Origin: WTFV01 sp965200895
GTDB lineage: Bacteria; Acidobacteriota; Vicinamibacteria; Vicinamibacterales; UBA8438
Length of the DNA stretch: 64,000 bases
Direction of reading: 5' to 3'
Assembly: GCA_965200895.1 (NCBI GenBank)
Contig: CBDAVM010000001.1
Location: forward strand, 372,001 to 436,000
Shown one piece after another: positions 44,792-54,732 of the stretch; position 1 is the first letter of the stretch, and each line of letters opens with the position of its first letter. The translations under genes and the position numbers were made by a program. Under the pieces are notes generated by a model that made no database searches, was not told where the DNA came from, and saw only the letters and a list, made by a program, of their open reading frames with translations.

Positions 44792-45283
44792 ATGCGCGAA
44801 CACCTCCTCTTCACGTACAAGTTCAACCTCGGTCACCTCGAGCGTCTCGTCGAGGACCTGACCGACGAACAGATGGTCCAGCAGCCGCACGGCGTCGTCA
44901 ACCATCCGGCCTGGACCCTGGCGCACCTCGCTTCGGCGGCGAACCACACCGGGGTGGCCCTCGGCCTGGAGTCGACCTTTCCCGCCGACTGGGAAGCAGC
45001 CGCGAAGACCGGCGGCGTCCCCGGCTCCGACGCGTCGGCGTACCCGTCGAAGGATGCGCTGCTCACCGAGCTGAGGAAGCAGCACGAGCGCGTGGCCCAG
45101 GCGGTGGCGGAAGCCGATCCGGCCGTCTTCGCCAGGGAGTACCCGGACGAGAAGACGCGCGCGTACTTCCCGACGATGGGCGACTTCGTGGACTACCTGC
45201 TGTCGGCGCACGAGGCCAACCACATCGGCCAGCTCTCGGCTTGGCGGCGCGCGATGGGACTCGCGGCCGGCGACGGCGCGTAG
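44792..45283 (+). CDS. DinB-family protein, first of a tandem pair
   Basis: The 163-residue four-helix protein belongs to the DinB/YfiT-like superfamily. Likely metal ligands are the His in VVNHPAWTLAHLASAANH and in AHEANHIGQLSAWRRAMG. Several DinB-like enzymes use bacillithiol or mycothiol as a cofactor, and bshA lies in this window, so a thiol-transferase role is possible but unproven. The second copy follows 24 bases later. The ATG at 44792 has GGGAG upstream. Confidence 0.8.
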   Translation: MREHLLFTYKFNLGHLERLVEDLTDEQMVQQPHGVVNHPAWTLAHLASAANHTGVALGLESTFPADWEAAAKTGGVPGSDASAYPSKDALLTELRKQHERVAQAVAEADPAVFAREYPDEKTRAYFPTMGDFVDYLLSAHEANHIGQLSAWRRAMGLAAGDGA

Positions 45284-45307
45284 GACTGCGCGGCGGGAAC
45301 GCCTTCG

Positions 45308-45799
45308 ATGCTGCGCCATCTGCTGTTCACGTACCGGTTCAACCTCGATCGCGCCGGGACGCTCGTCCACGACCTTTCCGACGTGCAGATGGTCCGGCAG
45401 CCGCAGGGCGTCGTCAACCACCCGGCCTGGACCCTGGGGCACCTGGCGGCGACATCCAATCATCTGGCGAAGATGCTCGGCCTCGAATCCACGTTCCCGA
45501 CCGCGTGGGCCGCCGCCTTCCGGACCGGCGGCACACCGAGCGATGACCCGGCGGACTTCCCCGCGAAGGATGCGCTGCTCGCCGAGCTGGCCGGCCAGCA
45601 CGAGCGGGTGGCCGACGCGCTGTCGGCCGCCGACCCTGCGAGCCTGGAGCGGGAACATCCCGCCGCGGGCGCCCGCCAGCGCTTCCCGACCGTCGGCGAC
45701 TACGCGGTCTTCCTGATCTCGTCGCACGAGGGGAGCCACCTGGGACAGATCGCCGCGTGGCGCCGGGCGATGGGGCTCGGTTCGGCCACCGGCATCTGA
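45308..45799 (+). CDS. DinB-family protein, second of a tandem pair
   Basis: It has the same length (163 residues) and the same order of motifs as the preceding gene: LLFTYRFNLDRAGTLVHDLS, VVNHPAWTLGHLAATSNHL, PAKDALLAELAGQHERVADAL and SHEGSHLGQIAAWRRAMGLG. By eye roughly half of the residues match, so the pair arose by an old tandem duplication. The candidate metal-binding histidines are conserved in both. They probably form one transcript. Confidence 0.8.
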   Translation: MLRHLLFTYRFNLDRAGTLVHDLSDVQMVRQPQGVVNHPAWTLGHLAATSNHLAKMLGLESTFPTAWAAAFRTGGTPSDDPADFPAKDALLAELAGQHERVADALSAADPASLEREHPAAGARQRFPTVGDYAVFLISSHEGSHLGQIAAWRRAMGLGSATGI

Positions 45800-45969
45800 C
45801 GTCCGCGGCCGCAGGGCGCGGCTGCGCAACCAGGAGTGTCCGCCCATCGTATCGCCCGATCCGACCCGCGAGAGCTGCAGCTCCTCGAAGGGCGGGCGGT
45901 GCCGGCGCCGGGGATGGAGACGCCTGCCCTCGGCGGCACGCGCTGAATCGCGCGAACCGCCACCGCCGC

Positions 45970-47666
<1,697 letters not shown>

Positions 47667-47670
<4 letters not shown>

Positions 47671-48089
47671 GAGAGTCCCCGAGGTTCAGACAGAGCCGGA
47701 TTCACGACCGGCAGCACGCGGCCGGCGCCGCGCATCAGGCGCGCGTCCCGCGTCAGCAGCGGCGCCGACAGGATTCTCGCCAGGGCGACGTACTCCGCGT
47801 CGTACGTCCTGGCCCACCCGAGCTCGGCGGCGAGCCGGCTCGCCTCGACGTAGAGGCGCCGCGAAGAACGCCTCCGGATGGGGCCGTCGACGATACGGGC
47901 CAGCGCGGCTTCCCCGAGTGCAGCACTGATCTCGCCGCGGTCCTGCATCTCGCGCAGGACGGACGTGCACTCCGACCACAGCAGCGCCGGGGCCACGAGG
48001 GTGATGGAGACGAACCCGGTGAAACCCCGCTCGGAGGCGGCGGCGTGCAGCGCCGCGCTGGCGTCGATCACCGTCACGCCGTCGATCAA
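47667..48089 (-). CDS. PIN-domain (VapC-like) toxin
   Basis: The 140-residue protein has the four acidic positions of a PIN ribonuclease: Asp in VTVIDASAALHAA, Glu in LLWSECTSVLREM, Asp in ARTYDAEYVALARIL and Asp in LLTRDARLMRG. The most likely start is a TTG overlapping the antitoxin stop as TTGA; a GTG 12 bases later is possible. VapC toxins cut tRNA or rRNA. The end overlaps the glnS start. The longer frame to 48350 is a shadow of the antitoxin gene. Confidence 0.8.
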
Positions 48090-48328
48090 CGCCCGCGCCT
48101 CGAACGCCGCAGCGCAACGACGAAGTTGGGCATCGCCTCGCCGGTCAGTGTCCGCTCCTCGCGCGTTGGCGTCACGATCTCCACTGCTTCGAGATCCCGC
48201 AGCGTTTCCTCGTCCACGAGATGCTGGGTGCCGACCTTCTGCGACCGCAACCTTCCCTCCCGGATCCACCGCCGGACGGTCTCGGGATGCCTGCCCGTGC
48301 GCCGCGCCGCCTCCGGAACGGTAATCAT
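48086..48328 (-). CDS. MerR/excisionase-type HTH antitoxin
   Basis: The 80-residue protein begins MITVPEAARRTGRHPETVRRW, a helix-turn-helix of the excisionase/HTH_17 type, followed by IREGRLRSQKVGTQHLVDE. The C-terminal third (TGEAMPNFVVALRRSRR) probably binds the toxin. It lies directly before the PIN gene with a 4-base overlap, the usual antitoxin-first order. A palindrome immediately before the start codon is a likely self-regulatory site. Confidence 0.78.
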   Translation of the reverse strand: MITVPEAARRTGRHPETVRRWIREGRLRSQKVGTQHLVDEETLRDLEAVEIVTPTREERTLTGEAMPNFVVALRRSRRGR

Positions 48329-48331
48329 GCC

Positions 48332-48347
48332 TTGTAGTATACGACAA
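48332..48347 (-). promoter_or_regulatory. Operator/promoter of the toxin-antitoxin operon
   Basis: A 16-base near-perfect palindrome TTGTAGTATACGACAA has its centre GTATAC and ends three bases before the antitoxin ATG. On the minus strand it contains a -10-like TATACT, so binding by the antitoxin would block the promoter. The very short distance suggests a leaderless or nearly leaderless mRNA. Confidence 0.55.
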
Positions 48348-48449
48348 CATTCGTCAGCTTGCGGCGTCGGACAACCGGCCCCGTCGGTCGGCCGACGGTT
48401 CCGCTCCCGACCGGCACGGGCGAAAACGCTGCCCCGTTGCCGCCGGCGT

Positions 48450-50036
48450 TCACCCGCCGGGCGGGGGCGCGGAGGATTCGACGCGCTCGAGCGCCCGGTC
48501 GATGCGGGCGAGGCATGCCGCGCGGCCGAGGATCTGCAGGGCCTCGAACAGGCCGAAGCCGACCCCCTTGCCGGTCACCGCCACGCGCACGGCGTGGACG
48601 ATCTGCCCGACCTTGATCGCTTCGGCCTCCACGAACCGGTGCAGCCCGGCTTCTACGGCCGCCGCATCGAACGGCTCCACCGCCGCGAGCACGGGCCGGA
48701 AGCGCCGCAGGCGGTCCGCCGCGCCGGGCGCGCCCAGGCGCTTGCGGAACGCCTTCTCGTCGTAGGGAAATGCGGCATCGTCCTGGAAGAACTCGGCGTA
48801 GCGCACGATGTCGCCCGCCACCTTGATCCGATCGCCGGCCGCAGCCACCACCGCCTGCACGCGCGCGCGCTCGGTGGCGTCCGGTTCGGCCCCGATCACC
48901 CCCAGACGCACGAGGAACGGCGCAGCCGCCTCCACCTTCCCGTCCAGCGGCAACGCGTTCATTCGTCGCTCCTCGAACGCCATCATCTTCTGCGGGTCGA
49001 AGCTCGCGGCGGACCGGTTCACGCGCTCCAGCGAGAAGCGCCGGATCATCTCGTCGCGCGTGAAGTCCTCGGTGCGATCGTCGAGCGACCAGCCGAGCAG
49101 CAGCAGGTAGTTGACGAGCGCCTCGGGGCGATAACCGACGTCGCGGTAGAAGTCCACGAGGACCGGGTTGCAGCGCTCCGGCGCGGCCTCCTCGCCGAGC
49201 GCGGCCAGGATGCCGGCGCCGTGGTCGTAGACCCGCTTGAACTCGGGCTGCGCCAGGTAGCGGCCGAGCTTGCGCTTGCTCAGCTTCTCGCTGCCGCCCG
49301 GCGCCGCCACGAACGGCAGGTGGGCATGGCGCGGCCGCTCGCAGCCGAGCCCGTCGGCGATGAAGATCTGCCGCGGCGTGTTCGACAGGTGCTCCTCCGC
49401 GCGGATGACGTGCGTGATGCCGAAGTCGTGGTCGTCGACCGCGCTGGCGAGGTGGTAGAGGGGGCTGCCGTCCGCCCGCTGGATCACGTGGTCCTGCTCG
49501 ATCGCCCAGTCGAAGGCGATCGGGCCGCGGACCAGGTCGTCGAAGCGGCAGGCGCCCTCGCGCGGCATCTTCAACCGGACGACCGCCGTGCGTCCCGCCG
49601 CCTCGAACCGCGCCGCGTCGGCGTCGGTCTCCGCCATCCAGCGCCGGCTGCAGAGGAACCGCCGCTTCTCGCGCTGGGCCGCCTCCCGTTCGGCGTTCGT
49701 CTCCTCGGCCGTGGCGTAGTCGCGGTAGGCCAGCCCGCGCGCGAGCAGCTCCGCCACCGCCGCGCGGTAGCGGTCCGTCCGCTGCGACTGGAAGTACGGC
49801 GCGTACGGGCCGCCGACCTCCGGCCCCTCGTCCCAGTCGATCCCCAGCCAGCGGAAGCCGTCGAGGATCGGCCGCAACGCCGCCTCGACGTTGCGCTGCC
49901 GGTCGGTGTCGTCGATGCGCAGGATGAACTGCCCCCCGTGGCGGCGGGCGAACAGCCAGTTGAACAGCGCCGTGCGGACGCCGCCGATGTGGAGGTGGCC
50001 CGTCGGGCTCGGCGCGAATCGGGTGCGGACTGTCAT
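48450..50036 (-). CDS. gltX: Glutamate-tRNA ligase
   Basis: The 528-residue class I synthetase starts MTVRTRFAPSPTGHLHIGGV (HIGH motif) and has FILRIDDTDRQRN, RFLCSRRWMAE, VIRAEEHLSNTPRQIFI, and the KMSKS loop GGSEKLSKRKLGRYL. The C-terminal helical domain identifies the bacterial GluRS type. Only GluRS-type sequences carry RFAPSPTGHLH; the glnS gene nearby supplies GlnRS, so Gln-tRNA amidation is probably not needed. The ATG at 50036 fits the family start. The neighbouring antitoxin starts 121 bases downstream. Confidence 0.94.
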   Translation of the reverse strand: MTVRTRFAPSPTGHLHIGGVRTALFNWLFARRHGGQFILRIDDTDRQRNVEAALRPILDGFRWLGIDWDEGPEVGGPYAPYFQSQRTDRYRAAVAELLARGLAYRDYATAEETNAEREAAQREKRRFLCSRRWMAETDADAARFEAAGRTAVVRLKMPREGACRFDDLVRGPIAFDWAIEQDHVIQRADGSPLYHLASAVDDHDFGITHVIRAEEHLSNTPRQIFIADGLGCERPRHAHLPFVAAPGGSEKLSKRKLGRYLAQPEFKRVYDHGAGILAALGEEAAPERCNPVLVDFYRDVGYRPEALVNYLLLLGWSLDDRTEDFTRDEMIRRFSLERVNRSAASFDPQKMMAFEERRMNALPLDGKVEAAAPFLVRLGVIGAEPDATERARVQAVVAAAGDRIKVAGDIVRYAEFFQDDAAFPYDEKAFRKRLGAPGAADRLRRFRPVLAAVEPFDAAAVEAGLHRFVEAEAIKVGQIVHAVRVAVTGKGVGFGLFEALQILGRAACLARIDRALERVESSAPPPGG

Positions 50037-50196
50037 GCTTGTACCTGAAGGGGCAGCGACCGGGACTCTCGCGGGCGACTCGCCGGGAGCCGCACGCCGA
50101 CGGCGCGCCGCGGCTCGCGCGCCGTGGCGCTCGGATATTATGCAGGGACCGGTGCACGGAAGACGGCGGCCGCTGCACAGCAGGGAGGATTCCACG

Positions 50197-50943
50197 ATGC
50201 GCACTCTGATCACGGCGGTCGCGGCAGTGGTTCTGGTCGGGCTGGCGACGCTGTCCGGCTCGGACGGCGAATTGCTTGCACAGGCGGGAGGACGCCCTGC
50301 GGTGGAGCACCTGACATTCGAGATCGAGGGGCACGGCGGGATGCCGTACGCCGTGTCCGTACCGGCCGGTTACGACGCGGCCACCCCGCATGCCCTGATC
50401 CTCGCCCTGCATCCGGGCGGAAAACAGGGGTCGTATTACGGCAGCCTCCACATGCGGCAGATGTTCGAGCCGGCGCTCCGCGGCCTGAACGCGGTGGTCG
50501 TCGCCCCGGACGTGCCGACCCGGCGCTGGACGAGCGAGGTCTCCGACCGCGGCGTGATGGCGCTGCTCGAACGGATTCTCGAGACCTACAACATCGACCG
50601 CTCGCGCATCCTCGTCACCGGCTTCAGCCTCGGCGGGCGCGGGACGTGGTTCTTCGCCACGCGGCATCCCGACTTCTTCACCGGCGCCATCCCCATCGCC
50701 GGCCGCCCCGGTGACGACCCGCTCGAGGCGCTCGGCGACCTGCCGGTCCACATCATCCACAGCCGGGCGGACAACGTGGTCCCGTTCGGTCCGGCGGAGG
50801 ACGCAGCGCGACGACTCCGGGAGGCGGGGGCGCCGGTGGCGTTCACGGCGCTCGACCGCGTGAGCCACTACGCGATGGGCGGCTACGTCCGGGCCCTGCG
50901 CGACGCCGGCGACTGGATGCTCGCGCAGTGGCGGCAACGGTGA
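50197..50943 (+). CDS. Secreted alpha/beta-hydrolase (PHB depolymerase/esterase-like)
   Basis: The 248-residue protein has a signal peptide (LITAVAAVVLVGLATLSGS) and an alpha/beta hydrolase fold: ALILALHPGG (oxyanion region), the nucleophile in VTGFSLGGRGTWFFA, and late VHIIHSRADNVVPF and RVSHYAMGG giving Asp and His. It resembles the LpqC/PHB-depolymerase-like esterases. Substrate is unknown. The ATG at 50197 has AGGGAGGA at the proper distance. It is divergent from gltX. Confidence 0.85.
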   Translation: MRTLITAVAAVVLVGLATLSGSDGELLAQAGGRPAVEHLTFEIEGHGGMPYAVSVPAGYDAATPHALILALHPGGKQGSYYGSLHMRQMFEPALRGLNAVVVAPDVPTRRWTSEVSDRGVMALLERILETYNIDRSRILVTGFSLGGRGTWFFATRHPDFFTGAIPIAGRPGDDPLEALGDLPVHIIHSRADNVVPFGPAEDAARRLREAGAPVAFTALDRVSHYAMGGYVRALRDAGDWMLAQWRQR

Positions 50944-51145
50944 AGGGACCGCTGGTCCGTCGACGGACCGGCTGGTTCGAGGCCCCCGAGGTCGTGGCAT
51001 CTTGACATCACGTATACGCCCCGGTACGGCGCGCCGCTTCGAGGGATTGCGCTGGAGGAACCCGCTGGCGTAGACCGATTCCGAGCGGACGCCCGGAACA
51101 CGTGGTTCCGGACCGGGCGACGGCAGGCGCGAGGGAGACGCAACG

Positions 51146-52504
51146 ATGTCCACGACAACCGCGGCCCGCGAGCGGCTGGAACAGTTCATGGCCGGCCTCG
51201 TGCGGCGCAACCCCGGCGAACCGGAGTTCCACCAGGCCGTCCGCGAGGTGGCCGAGTCGGTCATCCCCGTCGTGATGGCGCGCCCCGATTACGAGGAGGC
51301 GCGCATCCTGGAGCGGCTGACCGAGCCCGACCGCATCATCACGTTCCGCGTGACGTGGCAGGACGACGCCGGCGGCATCCGCGCGGCCCGGGCGTGGCGC
51401 GTGCAGTTCAGCAACGCCATCGGCCCCTACAAGGGCGGCCTGCGCTTCCACCCCTCGGTCACCCAGAGCGTGCTGAAGTTCCTCGGCTTCGAGCAGATCC
51501 TCAAGAACAGCCTGACCGGCCTGCCGATGGGCGGCGCCAAGGGCGGCTCCAACTTCAATCCGCGCGGGCGCAGCACGAACGAGGTGATGCGCTTCTGCCA
51601 GGCGATGATGCGCGAGCTGCACCGCCACATCGGCGAGGACACCGACGTCCCGGCCGGCGACATCGGCGTCGGCGCACGCGAGATCGGCTTTCTCTTCGGA
51701 CAGTACATGCGGCTGGCCAACCGCTTCACCGGCGTGTTGACGGGCAAGGGCCTCGCCTTCGGGGGCAGCCTCGTGCGCACCGAGGCCACCGGCTACGGCG
51801 CGGTCTACTTCCTGCAGAACATGCTCGCGACCCGCGGGGAGGAGATCACCGGGCGGACCGCGGCGGTCTCCGGCTCGGGCAATGTCGCGCTCTACGCCAT
51901 CGAGAAGCTCACCGAGCTGGGCGCCACCGTCGTCACCGCGTCCGACTCGGGCGGCTTCGTCCACGATCCGCACGGCATCGACGCCGAGCGTCTGGCGTGG
52001 CTGAAGGAACTGAAGGAGGTCCGCCGCGGGCGCATCCGCGAGTATGCCGAGCACTTCGGCTGCGACTTCCACGAGGGCGCGCGGCCCTGGCGCGTGCCAT
52101 GCCATATCGCCGTGCCGTGCGCCACGCAGAACGAGCTCGACAGCGACGACGCGCGGGCGCTGCTCGACAACGGCCTGCTCGCCGTCGCCGAGGGCGCCAA
52201 CATGCCCTCGACGCTCGACGCCGTGGCGGCCTTCCACGGGCGCAGGATCCTGTTCGGCCCGGCCAAGGCCGCCAACGCCGGCGGCGTGGCGGTGTCCGGC
52301 CTCGAGCAGAGCCAGAACGCGCTGCGCATCTCGTGGTCCCGCGAGGAGGTCGACCGGCAACTCAAGACCATCATGCGCGACATCCACGAGAAATGCCGGG
52401 AGGAGGGAACCGGAACCGACGGCTTCATCGACTACGTGCGCGGCGCCAATGTCGCCGGCTTCCGCAAGGTCGCCGATGCGATGATCGCCTACGGCGTGGT
52501 GTGA
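51146..52504 (+). CDS. gdhA: NADP-type glutamate dehydrogenase
   Basis: The 452-residue enzyme converts 2-oxoglutarate and ammonia to glutamate. It shows SNAIGPYKGGLRFHPSV, LTGLPMGGAKGGSNFNP, the cofactor fold AAVSGSGNVALYAIEKL (GxGxxA-type), DSGGFVHDPHG, and ANMPSTLDA, typical of the hexameric small-GDH form usually NADP-dependent. RBS GGGAGACG precedes the ATG. The strong similarity leaves little doubt. Confidence 0.95.
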   Translation: MSTTTAARERLEQFMAGLVRRNPGEPEFHQAVREVAESVIPVVMARPDYEEARILERLTEPDRIITFRVTWQDDAGGIRAARAWRVQFSNAIGPYKGGLRFHPSVTQSVLKFLGFEQILKNSLTGLPMGGAKGGSNFNPRGRSTNEVMRFCQAMMRELHRHIGEDTDVPAGDIGVGAREIGFLFGQYMRLANRFTGVLTGKGLAFGGSLVRTEATGYGAVYFLQNMLATRGEEITGRTAAVSGSGNVALYAIEKLTELGATVVTASDSGGFVHDPHGIDAERLAWLKELKEVRRGRIREYAEHFGCDFHEGARPWRVPCHIAVPCATQNELDSDDARALLDNGLLAVAEGANMPSTLDAVAAFHGRRILFGPAKAANAGGVAVSGLEQSQNALRISWSREEVDRQLKTIMRDIHEKCREEGTGTDGFIDYVRGANVAGFRKVADAMIAYGVV

Positions 52505-52553
52505 GTACTATCGCCACGTCCGCTTCAGCGCCGGCAACTACGGGCCCGCCTCC

Positions 52554-52934
52554 GTGGTCGCGACGGCGCGCGACGCCGACTGGTGCCGCGCGGTGGTCGA
52601 CGTCGTCCTCACCCTGCTCCGGCCGCACAGGAGGTGGTACGCCGTGCTCTATCGCATCGGCTGGCCGGGACTGCTTCTCATCTGCTTGATACCGATACTG
52701 GCGCCGCTGGCCCTGTCGGCCGTGTCCGCCAGCGAGTCCGAGGCCCCGCAGTTCGGCCTGTTCGACGCCGCCTGCCTGGCGGCGCTCGTGGCGCTCCTGA
52801 CCATCATCGTCGGCCGCGAACGGCTGTTCCCGCCGGCCGACATCCACGTCCGGCGGTTCCCCGCCAACGTCGCGGCGCCGGACTGGCCGACCGCGGCGCA
52901 CGATGAGGACGCGCCGTCGGAACCGCGCGAATGA
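52554..52934 (+). CDS. Small membrane protein of unknown function
   Basis: From a GTG start the 126-residue protein has two membrane helices, at about 38-60 (YRIGWPGLLLICLIPILAPL) and 71-92 (DAACLAALVALLTIIVG). It begins 49 bases after gdhA on the same strand. No family was recognised, and there is no clear RBS, so both start and coding status are moderate. Confidence 0.45.
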   Translation: MVATARDADWCRAVVDVVLTLLRPHRRWYAVLYRIGWPGLLLICLIPILAPLALSAVSASESEAPQFGLFDAACLAALVALLTIIVGRERLFPPADIHVRRFPANVAAPDWPTAAHDEDAPSEPRE

Positions 52935-53025
52935 CCCGTCCCGGTTCGACCGAAGGCTTGCTCCAGCCGCGCGAACGACCTCGAACGCCAGCCGGAACCC
53001 GTTGCGCGCGCCACTCGGCTGCCGG

Positions 53026-54348
53026 CTACCGCACGACGGGGCCGAACCAGTCGGGCAGGTCGGGCTTGGTGTCGCGCAGGATCTCCACGATGGCCTGCCG
53101 GTCGGCGCGCGTCAGCCGGTCGTAGGGCGCCTCGGCCACTGCGCCGGAGAGGACCGCCCACATCCGCCGATAGATCGCGTCGAGCGCCGTCGCCGGCAGC
53201 GCGTCGAACGCCGCCGTGTAGATCATGTAGCTGCAGGGGTAGCGGAACAGCCGGCCGTCGAGGCTGATCTCGCGCAGGGACCGTCCCTGACGGTCGCGGG
53301 GGCCGCGGGCGGAGAACATCTCGGCGAAGCCCGAACCGCCGCGGACGCCCGGCGGCAGCGGCGCCTCGTCGACGAACAGCAGGTAGTCGACCAGCTCCAC
53401 CGCCGCCTCGTCGATCACCTCCCGGAACCGGCCATCGTCGGTCGAGCGGCCGCGGTCGGCCGGGGCGACCATCCCGGCGCGGTGCTCCATGCGGCGGGCC
53501 TCCCAGCCGATGCGGGTTATCAGGTTGGTCATGTGCGCCTGGTGGTCGAGCACCAGCAGCGCCGCGACGTCGCTGTAGGGCGTGGGAAAGCCGTCGAGGT
53601 CGAACCGGCCCGCCAACGAGTCGATTACCGGCGGGACGACCCCGAAGGTGGCGTGCGGGTCCTCCACCGCCTCGACCTCGACGTTGCCCATGTGGGCAGT
53701 CTCGCCGTGCGCGCCGGTGACGTACCAGCCGCCCCAGCGGTCCTCCAGCCGGCTGCGGTGGTCGACCGGGTGGCCGGCCGCGTAGGCGTACGGATCGTCG
53801 GGCATCGGGAACATGCTGATGACCTGCAGGCCGGGCACGCCCAGCGTGTCCCACGAAAGATGACACGCCAGGCAGGTCTCGCGCCGCCGGAAGCGGGGCG
53901 CCGCTGACGAACTCTGCTCCAGCGAGTAGAAGAGCGTCCCCTGGCGGCGATCCTGCGCCGCGATCTCCAGCACATCGGCCCCGCGCACCCAGCCGAGGGC
54001 CACGTCGTCGGTGAAGAAGATGGCGCGCGGGTTGTCGAAATCGATGTGCTCTTCCTGGAAACTGGTCGGCGAGAAGACGAGCACCTGCGATTCCACGGGG
54101 ATGCCGAGCGCGTCGAGGGCGGAGCGGAGGTAGCCGCCCGGCCCCTCGAAGACGAGCGCGGCGGAACCGTCCGCGAGCCGCCGGTCGAGGTCCGCGACGG
54201 TGTTGTCGACCGCGCCGTCCTTGTACAGGATGGCCGGATGATCGCGCGAGGCCCGGAACGCGCCGCCGCGCTGCCCGGACGCGGACGTGACGGCGAGGAC
54301 TCCGAACAGGAGCACGGCCGCTGCGCCGATGGGAATCGTACTGCGCAT
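53026..54348 (-). CDS. Exported protein with a haem-c-type CLACH motif
   Basis: The 440-residue protein has a signal peptide (IPIGAAAVLLFGVLAVTSASG) and one CxxCH motif, ETCLACHLSW, at 159-163, which would attach haem c in the periplasm. The rest has GNVEVEAVEDP, LDHQAHMTNLITRIGWEARR and YPCSYMIYTAAFD but no family I can name. The ATG at 54348 has GGGAGAACG upstream. Frame continuing to 55983 is a shadow of the divergent gene. It neighbours two further exported proteins and may work with them in an oxidative process. Confidence 0.75.
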   Translation of the reverse strand: MRSTIPIGAAAVLLFGVLAVTSASGQRGGAFRASRDHPAILYKDGAVDNTVADLDRRLADGSAALVFEGPGGYLRSALDALGIPVESQVLVFSPTSFQEEHIDFDNPRAIFFTDDVALGWVRGADVLEIAAQDRRQGTLFYSLEQSSSAAPRFRRRETCLACHLSWDTLGVPGLQVISMFPMPDDPYAYAAGHPVDHRSRLEDRWGGWYVTGAHGETAHMGNVEVEAVEDPHATFGVVPPVIDSLAGRFDLDGFPTPYSDVAALLVLDHQAHMTNLITRIGWEARRMEHRAGMVAPADRGRSTDDGRFREVIDEAAVELVDYLLFVDEAPLPPGVRGGSGFAEMFSARGPRDRQGRSLREISLDGRLFRYPCSYMIYTAAFDALPATALDAIYRRMWAVLSGAVAEAPYDRLTRADRQAIVEILRDTKPDLPDWFGPVVR

Positions 54349-54732
54349 AAACGTTCTCCCCTCACGCTTCGTCTTCCCTGATCGAGATTCCGCGACGGCG
54401 CCGGGCCGGAATCCGCCGCCGTCGGAGTGCGACCGGGCGTGCCTGCCTCCCGCCCGCGAGGAGCCGGGCGAGGCCGGGCATGTTCGGCCCGCTCGCCGCC
54501 CCCCCGACGCAAGGGTCCGCAGCGGTCTTCCGGCGCGCGGCCCACGCGGGACGGGCAGCTCCGGCAGCCGGAGCAGCGGAAAGCACCCGTGACGACGATT
54601 ATAATGAGCGGAATGTCGGTTGGCGGTCACGACGGTCACGATGCCCCGTCGCCGTCCTCGTCGACACCATAAAGCAGTACGCAGAACCGGCGGTTGGCGG
54701 TCACGACGGTCACGACAGAGAGGACGATAAGG
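54349..54732. other. 384-base divergent intergenic region
   Basis: No gene was seen. It holds a consensus TATAAT at 54600-54605, and a 25-base direct repeat in the final 120 bases before the start of the next gene. It probably contains both divergent promoters. Confidence 0.45.
54617..54715 (+). repeat. 25-base direct repeat upstream of the cytochrome-type gene
   Basis: CGGTTGGCGGTCACGACGGT followed by CACGA occurs at 54617-54641 and again at 54691-54715 without change, with a period of 74 bases. Inside each copy GGTCACGA is itself doubled. The second copy ends 17 bases before the ATG at 54733. It could be a regulator binding site or a short duplication. Confidence 0.75.

Noticed and set aside
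48090..48350. N-terminal extension of the PIN toxin
   Set aside because: It runs antiphase through the antitoxin gene; the TTGA overlap gives a natural start.
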